DNA from: Plantactinospora sp. BC1
GTDB lineage: Bacteria; Actinomycetota; Actinomycetes; Mycobacteriales; Micromonosporaceae
DNA length: 64,000 bases
Reading direction: 5' to 3'
Assembly (NCBI RefSeq): GCF_003030345.1
Contig: NZ_CP028158.1
Span: 2,852,001-2,916,000, forward strand
The notes below the pieces were generated by a model. It did not search any database, was not told the origin of the DNA, and worked only from the letters and a program-made list of their open reading frames with translations. The position numbers and the translations under genes are program-made. Shown one piece after another: positions 50,764-58,645 of the stretch (position 1 is the stretch's first letter; each line of letters starts with the position of its first letter).

Positions 50764-51522
50764 TCACTTCGACTTCGGGTCGAGCACCTCGCGCATCCGG
50801 TTGACCTCGACGGCCTGCTCGAAGGCGATGTTCCGGGCCAGCTCCCGGATCTGCCGGTCGACGCCGTTCACCAGTACCTCCTGGGCCATCGCGATGGCGC
50901 CCTGGTGGTGCGCGCTCATCATCTCGACGAACATCCGGTCGAAGTCCGTCCCGGTCGTCGCGGTGAGCGCGGCGATCGCCTCCGGGGTCTGCATGCCGTG
51001 CATGGTGGGGTGGTCGTGCCCGGTCCCGCCGAGCAGCGAGTCGAGGCCGCGGTCGCGCAGCCAGCCCCGCAGCACCTCGACCTCGGGCTGCTGGGCGGCC
51101 CGGATCCGGTCGGCGACCGCGATCACGCCGGTGCTGCCGGCCCGCTCCGGGACCAGCGCGGCCAGCTGGAGCGCCTGCTCGTGGTGCGGCACCATCATCG
51201 TGACGAACCGGATGTCGGCCGCGTTGTGCTGTGCCCCGGGCGGCGGGGTGAGCTGGTCCGGGCGGAGCACCTGGGCCGACTCGCCCGGCCGGCCGGGCCG
51301 GATCACCGGCGCGGTGCCGATGGCCGAGGTGGGCAGCGCCGACGGGGTCGGTGCCGGGGGTGTGCTGGCCGGGGCGGCGGCCGGAGCGGCCGGGCGACCG
51401 TCCCCGCTGGTCGCGACCCCGGCGATGCCGAGGGCGAGCAGCACCGCCGCCGACTCCACCAGCGCGAGAAACACGATCACCGGCCGGCGACTGCCGCCGG
51501 TCGCGCTCCTGGCCAACACCAC
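50764..51522 (-). CDS. DUF305 family protein with N-terminal membrane anchor
   Basis: Protein of 252 residues from the GTG at 51522 (GGGAG upstream). One membrane helix or uncleaved signal lies at about 12-35, then an Ala/Pro linker. The DUF305 core (about 95-250) is helical and has the His-rich motifs MMVPHHEQAL, HDHPTMHGM and MMSAHHQGAIAMA, typical of this family. Such proteins are often linked to copper handling or oxidative stress, but the role is not established. The open frame extends to 51624 without support. Confidence 0.88.
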   Translation of the reverse strand: MVLARSATGGSRRPVIVFLALVESAAVLLALGIAGVATSGDGRPAAPAAAPASTPPAPTPSALPTSAIGTAPVIRPGRPGESAQVLRPDQLTPPPGAQHNAADIRFVTMMVPHHEQALQLAALVPERAGSTGVIAVADRIRAAQQPEVEVLRGWLRDRGLDSLLGGTGHDHPTMHGMQTPEAIAALTATTGTDFDRMFVEMMSAHHQGAIAMAQEVLVNGVDRQIRELARNIAFEQAVEVNRMREVLDPKSK

Positions 51523-51706
51523 AGCGTGACTCCCGTCCGCCCTGCCGGCCGGTCGCGGCGTAGCCGGGGCTCTGCGCCGGGGCCGGGTCGTCAACCCCGG
51601 GTCGGCCGATGGTAGCCCGGCCACCGGGACCGTGGAAGATCCAGTACGCCCTGACCTCGGCTGCCGCCCCGGGCCGGGCCCGTCCTGATCGGACGGCTTC
51701 CGTCAC

Positions 51707-52312
51707 CTACTGTCGCACGCCGTGGCCGGCGAGGAGGGCACGTACGCCGTCGAGATAGGTCCTCGAATCCGGGCCGGCGGCAAGGATCCGTTGCAGGGCG
51801 AAGCCGGGGATCAGGCCGAACAGGGCGGCACCGACCGCCTCGACGTCGGCGTCGGCCGGCAGCTCGCCGGCCTGCTGGGCCCGGCGGGCCAGCTCGACGA
51901 AGCGGGAACGGAAGCGGCCGTACAGCCGGGCGACGAACTCGGCCAGCGCGGGATCGCGCAGCGACTCGGCCCAGACCTGGATGGCGAGCGGGAAGACGCC
52001 GTCCGGGCCGGTCTGGGACTCGACGAACGCGAGCGCCCGGTCCAGCGCCTCGATCAGCGGCAGTGGCGGCTCGGCCGAGGCGAGCGTCTCGAAGAGCTGG
52101 TCGGCACCGTCGAGTACCGACTCGGCGATCGCGGTGACCAGCTCGTGCTTGCTGCCGAAGTAGCGGTAGACGGCGCCGACCGAGAGGCCGGCCTCGGAGA
52201 TCACGTCCTGCATGGAGGTGGCGTGGAAGCCGTTGCGCAGGAAGCAGCGCCGGGCGGCGTCGAGGATCTGCCGTCGCCGGGCCGCGAGGTGTTCCTCGGA
52301 TACGCGTGGCAC
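51707..52312 (-). CDS. TetR/AcrR-family repressor
   Basis: Repressor of 201 residues. Helix-turn-helix TSMQDVISEAGLSVGAVYRYF at about residues 33-53, then a helical ligand domain. It is divergent from a membrane protein gene, and two AACGA-N4-TCGTT palindromes lie between them, one covering its own promoter, so it probably represses both genes and is released by a small molecule. The GTG is leaderless, 7 nt after TACACT. Confidence 0.92.
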   Translation of the reverse strand: MPRVSEEHLAARRRQILDAARRCFLRNGFHATSMQDVISEAGLSVGAVYRYFGSKHELVTAIAESVLDGADQLFETLASAEPPLPLIEALDRALAFVESQTGPDGVFPLAIQVWAESLRDPALAEFVARLYGRFRSRFVELARRAQQAGELPADADVEAVGAALFGLIPGFALQRILAAGPDSRTYLDGVRALLAGHGVRQ

Positions 52313-52319
52313 GGCACAC

Positions 52320-52325
52320 AGTGTA
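52320..52325 (-). promoter_or_regulatory. -10 element TACACT for leaderless tetR-family gene
   Basis: On the minus strand TACACT is followed by 7 nt and the GTG. It abuts the first AACGA operator. Confidence 0.55.
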
Positions 52326-52326
52326 A

Positions 52327-52340
52327 AACGAACGCTCGTT
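52327..52340. promoter_or_regulatory. TetR operator copy 1 (AACGA-ACGC-TCGTT)
   Basis: Inverted repeat of AACGA/TCGTT with 4-nt spacer, immediately upstream of the tetR -10 element. The pattern is typical of TetR/AcrR operators in actinomycetes. Confidence 0.8.
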
Positions 52341-52382
52341 CCTTGACTCGGTCATCGGCTGGGAGGACGCTGGGAATAAGAG

Positions 52383-52396
52383 AACGAGCATTCGTT
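52383..52396. promoter_or_regulatory. TetR operator copy 2 (AACGA-GCAT-TCGTT)
   Basis: Same AACGA/TCGTT arms with a different spacer, 19 bp before the membrane protein ATG, where bound repressor would block transcription or initiation. Confidence 0.8.
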
Positions 52397-52414
52397 TTAG
52401 GAGGAGTCCCGGAG

Positions 52415-53437
52415 ATGGCCCATCCATCGGAGACGACCCGCCCATCGGAAACGACCCGGCCATCGGCGCCGTCCGAGCCGTCCACCCCGACACACCTGCG
52501 CCGGCCGCTGCCGGTCGCCGTACTGCTGGCCGTGGCGGTGGTGCTGTTGCAGTCGCTGCTCGTACCCCTCTTCGCCGGGCCGGCGGCGAACCTGGAGCCG
52601 CGCGACCTGCCGGTGGTCGTCGCGGGCCCGGCGCCGGCCGCCGACCGGCTGGTCGGGCAGCTCGACGCCGCCGCACCGGGCGCCTTCGACGTGACCCGGC
52701 TGCCCGACGGCGCGGCCGCCGAGCGGGCGCTGCGCGACCGCGAGGCGTACGCCGCCTTCGTGCTCGGCCCGGACGGCGCCACCCTGCACACCGCGAGCGC
52801 GGCCAGCCCCACCGTGGCGGCCCTGCTCACCCAGGCGGCCGGGGAGTTCTCCGGCGGCCAGCCCGTGCGGGTGGTCGACGTCGTGCCGGCGGACCCGGAC
52901 GACCCCCGGGGCGCCGGCTTCGCGGCCGGCTTCCTGCCGCTCGGGCTGACCGGCATGCTGTTCGGGGCGCTGCTGGTGCTGCTGGTGGGTGGCCGGCTGG
53001 CCCGGCTGGCCGGGCTGGTCGGCTTCGGGCTGCTGGTCGGCGTCGCCGGCCCGCTGGTGCTCCAGGGCTGGCTCGGCCTGCTGCCCGGCGACGCCGTGAC
53101 CGTCGGGGCCACCCTCGGGCTCGTCGGGCTGGCGACCGCGGCCACCGTCGCCGGGCTCGGCGCGCTGCTGGGGCGGCCGGGCATCGGGCTCGGCGCGATA
53201 CTCGTCTTCCTGGTCGGCAACCCGCTCTCGGCGGTCGGCGCCGCACCGGAACTGCTGCCCCAGCCCTGGGGCGAGGTCGGTCAGTGGCTGCCGATCGGTG
53301 CCGGCGGCACCCTGCTCCGCTCCGCCGCCTTCTTCGACGGTGCCGGCGCCACCACCCCGCTGCTGGTCCTCGCCGCCTACGCCGCCGCCGGCCTGCTGCT
53401 CGTCGCGCTCCGGCGCGGGGCGACTTCGGGCAGGTAG
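52415..53437 (+). CDS. ABC-2/YhgE-like multi-pass membrane protein
   Basis: Protein of 340 residues. After a tail with SETTRPSETTRPS repeats, one helix (about 33-53) leads to an extracytoplasmic domain (about 55-170; DLPVVVAGPAPAADRLVGQL ...). Five more helices (about 185-335) follow. The layout is that of YhgE/ABC-2-type membrane proteins, seen with drug efflux or secretion functions. GGAGGAG precedes the ATG. It is under the twin operators, so it is probably induced by a compound sensed by the TetR repressor. No ATPase gene is adjacent. Confidence 0.75.
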   Translation: MAHPSETTRPSETTRPSAPSEPSTPTHLRRPLPVAVLLAVAVVLLQSLLVPLFAGPAANLEPRDLPVVVAGPAPAADRLVGQLDAAAPGAFDVTRLPDGAAAERALRDREAYAAFVLGPDGATLHTASAASPTVAALLTQAAGEFSGGQPVRVVDVVPADPDDPRGAGFAAGFLPLGLTGMLFGALLVLLVGGRLARLAGLVGFGLLVGVAGPLVLQGWLGLLPGDAVTVGATLGLVGLATAATVAGLGALLGRPGIGLGAILVFLVGNPLSAVGAAPELLPQPWGEVGQWLPIGAGGTLLRSAAFFDGAGATTPLLVLAAYAAAGLLLVALRRGATSGR

Positions 53438-53543
53438 TGACCTCGTTCGACCCGGGATGCCGCCACTTCCCGGACGGAGCATGATCCCCCCGTCGTCCGG
53501 GGCGGGGGGACGTGCGGTGGCGGGATGGGGGAGGATGGCCGCC

Positions 53544-53885
53544 GTGGAACCTCTCCGGCTGATACTCCTCTACGCCCACCTGATCGGTTTCGCCCTGCTG
53601 CTGGGTGGTGCCGCCGCCCAGTACGTCACCGGACGGATCCGGATCAACCCGCTGATGCTCTGGGGCGCCACCATCCAGGTGCTGACCGGCATCGGACTCT
53701 CCGCGCCGCTGCGCGACGGCGACGAGCCGTCACCGGCGAAGCTCGCCACCAAGCTGGTGATCGGGCTGATGATCTTCGTGATGGTCTTCTTCTCCCGGAA
53801 GCGGGAGGCGGTCAACCGAGGTCACTTCCTGGCGATCATCGGGCTGACCCTGGTCAACGCCGCGGTCGCGGTCTTCTGGCGCTGA
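53544..53885 (+). CDS. Small four-helix membrane protein
   Basis: Hypothetical integral membrane protein of 113 residues with four predicted helices (VEPLRLILLYAHLIGFALLLGG, WGATIQVLTGIGL, KLVIGLMIFVMVFF, FLAIIGLTLVNAAVAVF). The His in YAHLIGF and conserved Arg/Lys in loops could bind a cofactor, but I cannot assign a function. The GTG at 53544 lies 9 nt after GGAGG; an ATG at 53535 is too close to that site. Confidence 0.7.
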   Translation: MEPLRLILLYAHLIGFALLLGGAAAQYVTGRIRINPLMLWGATIQVLTGIGLSAPLRDGDEPSPAKLATKLVIGLMIFVMVFFSRKREAVNRGHFLAIIGLTLVNAAVAVFWR

Positions 53886-54221
53886 CCCGGGGCCGCTGAC
53901 CCGGCCGCTGAGCCGTCGACCCGGCGTCGGGCGAATCCGGCGCGGCGGTCGGCCGGGTCCGGCGGCGGTCGGCCGGGGCGGAAGGCCCGAAACGGGACGT
54001 CCCATAGGTCCAGGTCACGCATCGGGCGGGCCGGGAAGTGATGTCGCGCACCCTGAAGTTACGTAAGGGTAACGGGCGTTCAACAGTCAGGCACGATTGT
54101 CGGCCGGTGGACAGGCGCGGGCGTACGCTCCCGTCCGTAACGTGGGACAGCCGGCGGCAACGCGCAGGCCGGCTTAGGGCTGCCACCGCGGTGGGCGGTG
54201 TGCAATGGGAAGGAGACCGTC
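53886..54221. other. Intergenic region upstream of nucleoside transporter
   Basis: No gene is visible. The left part has GC-rich direct repeats (CCGCTGACCCGGCCGCTGA; GGCGGTCGGCCGGG twice). A -10-like TACGCT lies at 54124-54129 and would give a leader of about 85 nt. No riboswitch pattern recognised. Confidence 0.4.
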
Positions 54222-55307
54222 TTGCGCTCTGTGCGTGGGATGCGGATCGTCTCGGTATTCGCGGTGGGCGGGCTCGCGCTGGGCGCCGCCGCCGCGTGTG
54301 GTGAGGCACCGAGCGATAGCAACGCGGGCGGCGCCGCGGCCGACAAGTACACCGCGTGCATGGTGACGGACGTCGGAGGCATCGACGACAAGTCGTTCAA
54401 CACCTCCGCCTGGGCGGGCCTGGAGGCGGCCAAGGCCGCTGACAGCAAGATCGATATCAAGTACGTGGCGTCCAAGGCCGAGGCCGACTACGAGCCGAAC
54501 CTGACCCAGTACGTCAACCAGGACTGCGACTTCATCCTCGCCGTCGGTGGCCTGATGGGCGAGGCGACCTCCAAGATCGCCAAGGCGAACCCGGACCAGC
54601 AGTTCGGCATCGTCGACGCGAAGCTGCCGGAGAGCAACGTCTTCCCGATGCAGTTCGACACCGCGCAGGCCGGCTTCCTCGCCGGTTACCTGGCGGCCGG
54701 GATGACCAAGACCGGCAAGGTCGGCACCTACGGCGGCATGAAGATCGGCCCGGTGACCATCTTCATGGACGGCTACGCCGACGGGGTGGCCCACTACAAC
54801 AAGACCAAGGGCAAGAACGTCCAGGTGCTGGGCTGGAACAAGCAGACCCAGAACGGGTCCTTCACCAACGACTTCGTCAAGCAGGACGAGGGCAAGAAGG
54901 TCTCCGACACCCTGGTCGCCCAGGGCGCGGACATCATCATGCCGGTGGCCGGCGGCGCCGGTCTGGGCACCACGGCGGCGGCGCAGGCCTCCGCCGGCAA
55001 GTACTCGGTGATCTGGGTCGACGTCGACGGCTGCCAGAGCACCCCGAACTGCCCGGCCCTGATGACCACCGTGGTCAAGAACATCACCGACGCGGTGAAG
55101 GACGCCGTGGTGACCGCGGCCAAGGGCGAGAAGCTGGCGCACGACCCCGGCTACCTCGGCACCCTGGCCAACAACGGCGTCTCGCTGGCGCCGTACCACG
55201 AGTTCGACAGCAAGGTGCCGGCGGAGCTGAAGGCCGAGGTCGACAAGATCAAGGCTGACATCAGCTCCGGTGCGATCAAGGTCACCTCGGCCAGCCAGCC
55301 GAAGTGA
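54222..55307 (+). CDS. BMP-family nucleoside-binding lipoprotein
   Basis: Substrate-binding lipoprotein of 361 residues, Med/BMP (basic membrane protein) family, which binds purine or pyrimidine nucleosides. Signal and lipobox ending AAAC (Cys26) are followed by a Ser/Asn/Ala linker. Motifs include VTDVGGIDDKSFN, FAVGG-like segments, PVAGGAGLG and VDVDGCQ. TTG start at 54222 with AAGGAG upstream; an in-frame start 24 bp earlier lacks support. First gene of the nucleoside uptake and salvage operon. Confidence 0.92.
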   Translation: MRSVRGMRIVSVFAVGGLALGAAAACGEAPSDSNAGGAAADKYTACMVTDVGGIDDKSFNTSAWAGLEAAKAADSKIDIKYVASKAEADYEPNLTQYVNQDCDFILAVGGLMGEATSKIAKANPDQQFGIVDAKLPESNVFPMQFDTAQAGFLAGYLAAGMTKTGKVGTYGGMKIGPVTIFMDGYADGVAHYNKTKGKNVQVLGWNKQTQNGSFTNDFVKQDEGKKVSDTLVAQGADIIMPVAGGAGLGTTAAAQASAGKYSVIWVDVDGCQSTPNCPALMTTVVKNITDAVKDAVVTAAKGEKLAHDPGYLGTLANNGVSLAPYHEFDSKVPAELKAEVDKIKADISSGAIKVTSASQPK

Positions 55308-55525
55308 CCCCCGGGTCGACCGTCCGACCTGGTCGGGCGGTCGACCGGTACGGCTCCGACGCCGAGGATCCGGTCGCTCCGACCGTCGTGGAGACATATC
55401 TCCGCGCCGATCGGGGCGGCCGGTTTTCACGCCGGCCGGAGCGAGCCGACAGACCGGCCCGGGCGGGCCGAACAGCCCGCGGCGATCGACGGATGAGGCC
55501 CTGTCGACCCGGTCCGAGCAGCAGC

Positions 55526-55531
55526 TAGGCT
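55526..55531 (+). promoter_or_regulatory. -10-like TAGGCT before transporter ATPase
   Basis: TAGGCT sits about 30 nt upstream of the CTG start; its first three bases are also the in-frame TAG that limits the reading frame. It could give a secondary promoter after the BMP gene. Confidence 0.35.
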
Positions 55532-55561
55532 GCACCATCGCCCGCACTCCAGGAGGTTGCG

Positions 55562-57163
55562 CTGAGACTCGAACTGCGCGGCATCACCAAGCGGTTCGGT
55601 GAGTTGGTCGCCAACGACCACATCGACCTGACGGTGGAGCCAGGAGAGATCCACGCGCTGCTCGGCGAGAACGGCGCGGGCAAGTCCACTCTGATGAACG
55701 TGCTGTACGGCCTGCTCCAGCCCGACGAGGGCGAGGTCCTGGTCGACGGCAGGCCGCTGAAGGCCAAGGGCCCCGGCGACGCCATCGCGGCCGGCATCGG
55801 CATGGTGCACCAGCACTTCATGCTGGTCCCGGTCTTCACCGTGGCCGAGAACGTGATGCTCGGCGCCGAGCAGATCCGGGGCGGCATCGCCGGCTTCCTC
55901 GACCGGCGGCGGGCCCGCCGCCAGGTCACCGAGGTCTCCGGCCGCTACAACCTGCGGGTCGACCCGGACGCGGTGGTCGAGGACCTGCCGGTCGGCGTGC
56001 AGCAGCGGGTCGAGATCCTCAAGGCCCTGACCCGGGACGTCGACCTGCTCATCCTGGACGAGCCGACCGCCGTGCTGACCCCGCAGGAGACCGAGGAACT
56101 GCTCGGGATCATGCGGTCGCTCAAGGAGTCCGGCAAGTCGATCGTCTTCATCACGCACAAGCTCAAAGAGGTCAAGGCGATCGCCGACCGGATCACCGTG
56201 ATCCGCCGGGGCCGGACCGTCGGCACCGCCAGCCCGAGCGCGAGCGAGGACGAGCTGGCCGCGCTGATGGTCGGGCGTACGGTCAACCTGACCGTGCAGA
56301 AGGCCGCCGCCGCGCCGGGTGAACCGGTACTGGAGGTCGAGGGCCTGGTCGTCGACGACGAGCGCTCGGTACGCGCCGTCGACGGCGTCGACCTGACCGT
56401 ACGCGCCGGTGAGGTGCTCGGCATCGCCGGTGTGCAGGGCAACGGCCAGACCGAGCTGATCGAGGCGCTGATGGGGCTGCGCCCGGTGTTGCACGGCACG
56501 GTGAGCCTGGGCGGGCAGCGCATCGACGGCTGGCCGACCAAGCGGGTGCTGCGGGCCGGGGTCGGCTACGTCCCCGAGGACCGCAGCGTCGACGGGCTGG
56601 TCAAGGAGTTCAGCGTCGCCGAGAACCTGGTGCTGGACATCTACGACCGGCCGCCGTTCGGCTCCGGGCTGGTGCTCCGGCCGGACGCGATCACCGCCTC
56701 GGCGCGGGAGCGGATCCCCGAGTTCGACGTACGCACCTCGTCGGCGGAGGCGGCCGTCGGCACGCTCTCCGGCGGCAACCAGCAGAAGGTGATCATCGCT
56801 CGGGAGATGTCCCGGCCGCTCAAGCTCTTCGTGGCCGCCCAGCCGACCCGGGGCGTGGACGTCGGCTCGATCGAGTTCATCCACCGCCGGATCATCCACG
56901 AGCGGGACATCGGCACCGCCGTACTCCTGGTCTCCAGCGAGTTGGACGAGGTGATCGGGCTGGCCGACCGGATCGCGGTGATGTACCGGGGCCGGATCCT
57001 CGGCGTCGTCGGGCCGGACACCCCGCGCGAGGAGATCGGCCTGCTGATGGCCGGCATCACCGACGCCGCACCGGACGGCACCGCCGGCACCGCAGAGAAC
57101 GCAACCCCCGACGGGCCGGTGACCCCGGCTCCCGACGTCGCTGGTAGCGAGGAAACCCGATGA
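55562..57163 (+). CDS. Nucleoside ABC transporter ATP-binding protein, CTG start
   Basis: Double-ABC ATPase of 533 residues of the nucleoside/galactoside class. First domain: GENGAGKST near residue 43, IHQHFMLVP-type Q-loop, Walker B LLILDEP. Second domain around 275-500 with SGGNQQK. The frame is closed upstream by a TAG at 55526, and between that stop and the first conserved strand (LELRGITKRFG) there is no ATG, GTG or TTG. A CTG at 55562 lies 5 nt after AGGAGG and is the only sensible start; a TTG at 55604 would cut off the first strand. It works with the BMP protein and two permeases. Confidence 0.93.
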   Translation: MRLELRGITKRFGELVANDHIDLTVEPGEIHALLGENGAGKSTLMNVLYGLLQPDEGEVLVDGRPLKAKGPGDAIAAGIGMVHQHFMLVPVFTVAENVMLGAEQIRGGIAGFLDRRRARRQVTEVSGRYNLRVDPDAVVEDLPVGVQQRVEILKALTRDVDLLILDEPTAVLTPQETEELLGIMRSLKESGKSIVFITHKLKEVKAIADRITVIRRGRTVGTASPSASEDELAALMVGRTVNLTVQKAAAAPGEPVLEVEGLVVDDERSVRAVDGVDLTVRAGEVLGIAGVQGNGQTELIEALMGLRPVLHGTVSLGGQRIDGWPTKRVLRAGVGYVPEDRSVDGLVKEFSVAENLVLDIYDRPPFGSGLVLRPDAITASARERIPEFDVRTSSAEAAVGTLSGGNQQKVIIAREMSRPLKLFVAAQPTRGVDVGSIEFIHRRIIHERDIGTAVLLVSSELDEVIGLADRIAVMYRGRILGVVGPDTPREEIGLLMAGITDAAPDGTAGTAENATPDGPVTPAPDVAGSEETR

Positions 57164-58584
57164 CCGACGTGAACGAGCCCGGCTCGCCGTCGCCGGAGAA
57201 GTCTCCGGCCGGGCAGCGGCCCGGTGCCGGGCCGGTGGGCACGGTCGGCACGGCCGATCCGTCCACCGCAGCCGGCGCGGCCGATTCCGGCGGTACGGCG
57301 CCGGCCGACTCCGGGGCTGCCCGGGGCGGGCCCGGGGACGCGTTGACCGACCGGGACGGCGGCGGCCGGCAACTGCTCCGGGCGTTCGTGCACAACCTCT
57401 GGGCGGCCAACACCGTCACGGTCACCGTGCTGGCGATCGTGCTGGCCACGCTGATCGGCGCGGTACTGATCATCGTCTCCGACCCGGACGTGCTCGCCAC
57501 CTGGGGTTACTTCACCGCCCAGCCATCCGACGCGCTCAACTCCAGCTGGGCCGTTGTCAGCGACGCGTACGCGAACCTGTTCAAGGGGGCGGTCGTCGAC
57601 CCGGCGGCCGTACAGGCCTGGGCGAACGGCACCGGCGGCTGGCAGCCGGTCTTCGCGCCGATCTCGGAGACGCTGACCTACACCGCCCCGCTGGTCTTCA
57701 CCGGGCTGGCGGTCTCGCTCGCCTTCCGGGGCGGCCTGTTCAACATCGGTGCACAGGGGCAGGCCACCATCGGGGTGATCCTGGCCGCGCTGGCCGGTTT
57801 CCTGCTGCCGCTGCCGCCGGTGGTGCACCTGATCGTGGCGGTGCTGGCCGGCGCGCTGGGCGGGGCGATCTGGGGCTTCGTCCCCGGTTTCCTGAAGGCG
57901 CGTACCGGTGCGCACGAGGTGATCACCACGATCATGCTCAACTACGTCGCCATCTCCTTCCTGGCCTGGATCATCGTGCAGAACGGCGTACACGATCCGG
58001 ACCGGACGGACGCGATCAGCCGGCCGGTGGACGGCTCCGCCCAACTGCCCCGGCTGCTCGGCAGCGACCTGCGGGTACACCTCGGCATCGTGCTGGCGGT
58101 CGCCGCCACCTGGGCGGTCGGCTGGCTACTCAACCGCTCCACCTTCGGCTTCGAGTTGCGCGCGGTCGGCGCCAACCCGGACGCGGCGCGGACCGCGGGG
58201 ATCAGCGTCGGCCGGACGTACGTGCTGGTGATGGTGATCGCCGGGGCGCTCTCCGGGCTGGGCGGCGCGAACATGGTGCTCGGCACCACCGCCACCGCGC
58301 TCACCCCGCTGGTGGTCGCCCAGATCGGCTTCGACGGCATCCTGGTGGCACTGCTCGGCCGGGTGAAGCCGTGGGGGGTCGCGCTCGCCGCGCTGCTCTT
58401 CGGGGCGCTCCAGGCCGGCGGCAACCGGATGCAGTCGTACGCCAGCATCTCGCTGGAGCTGGTCACCGTGCTCCAGGCGCTGATCGTCATCTTCATCGCC
58501 GCGCCGGCACTGGTGAAGGCGATCTTCGCGCTCCGGGCCGCCCGGGCCGCCAGGTTGTCCACGAGCATGGCGAAGGGCTGGTAG
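57160..58584 (+). CDS. Nucleoside ABC transporter permease 1
   Basis: Membrane permease of 474 residues of the BmpB/YufP-type family (branched-chain/nucleoside permease fold). An unusually long Pro/Gly/Ala-rich N-terminal tail (about 1-80) precedes the first helix. Core motifs are GLFNIGAQGQATIGVILAAL, TGAHEVITTIMLNYVAI and ANPDAARTAGI. The ATG overlaps the ATPase stop by 4 bp. It pairs with the next permease. Confidence 0.92.
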   Translation: MTDVNEPGSPSPEKSPAGQRPGAGPVGTVGTADPSTAAGAADSGGTAPADSGAARGGPGDALTDRDGGGRQLLRAFVHNLWAANTVTVTVLAIVLATLIGAVLIIVSDPDVLATWGYFTAQPSDALNSSWAVVSDAYANLFKGAVVDPAAVQAWANGTGGWQPVFAPISETLTYTAPLVFTGLAVSLAFRGGLFNIGAQGQATIGVILAALAGFLLPLPPVVHLIVAVLAGALGGAIWGFVPGFLKARTGAHEVITTIMLNYVAISFLAWIIVQNGVHDPDRTDAISRPVDGSAQLPRLLGSDLRVHLGIVLAVAATWAVGWLLNRSTFGFELRAVGANPDAARTAGISVGRTYVLVMVIAGALSGLGGANMVLGTTATALTPLVVAQIGFDGILVALLGRVKPWGVALAALLFGALQAGGNRMQSYASISLELVTVLQALIVIFIAAPALVKAIFALRAARAARLSTSMAKGW

Positions 58585-58588
58585 CCCG

Positions 58589-58645
58589 GTGAGCGCGAGG
58601 AGTGAGCTTGCGAGCCCCGCAGTCGCGAACGGAAGGCAGCGCTGA
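58589..58645 (+). CDS. Possible 18-residue VSARSEL-type upstream peptide
   Basis: GTG frame reading VSARSELASPAVANGRQR; its TGA shares one base with the next permease ATG (TGATG). The GGAAGG binding site of that permease lies inside it. The DNA looks like a dispersed repeat that I associate with Micromonosporaceae intergenic regions (recollection). Similar to the frames at 44129 and 23784. Confidence 0.45.
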   Translation: MSARSELASPAVANGRQR

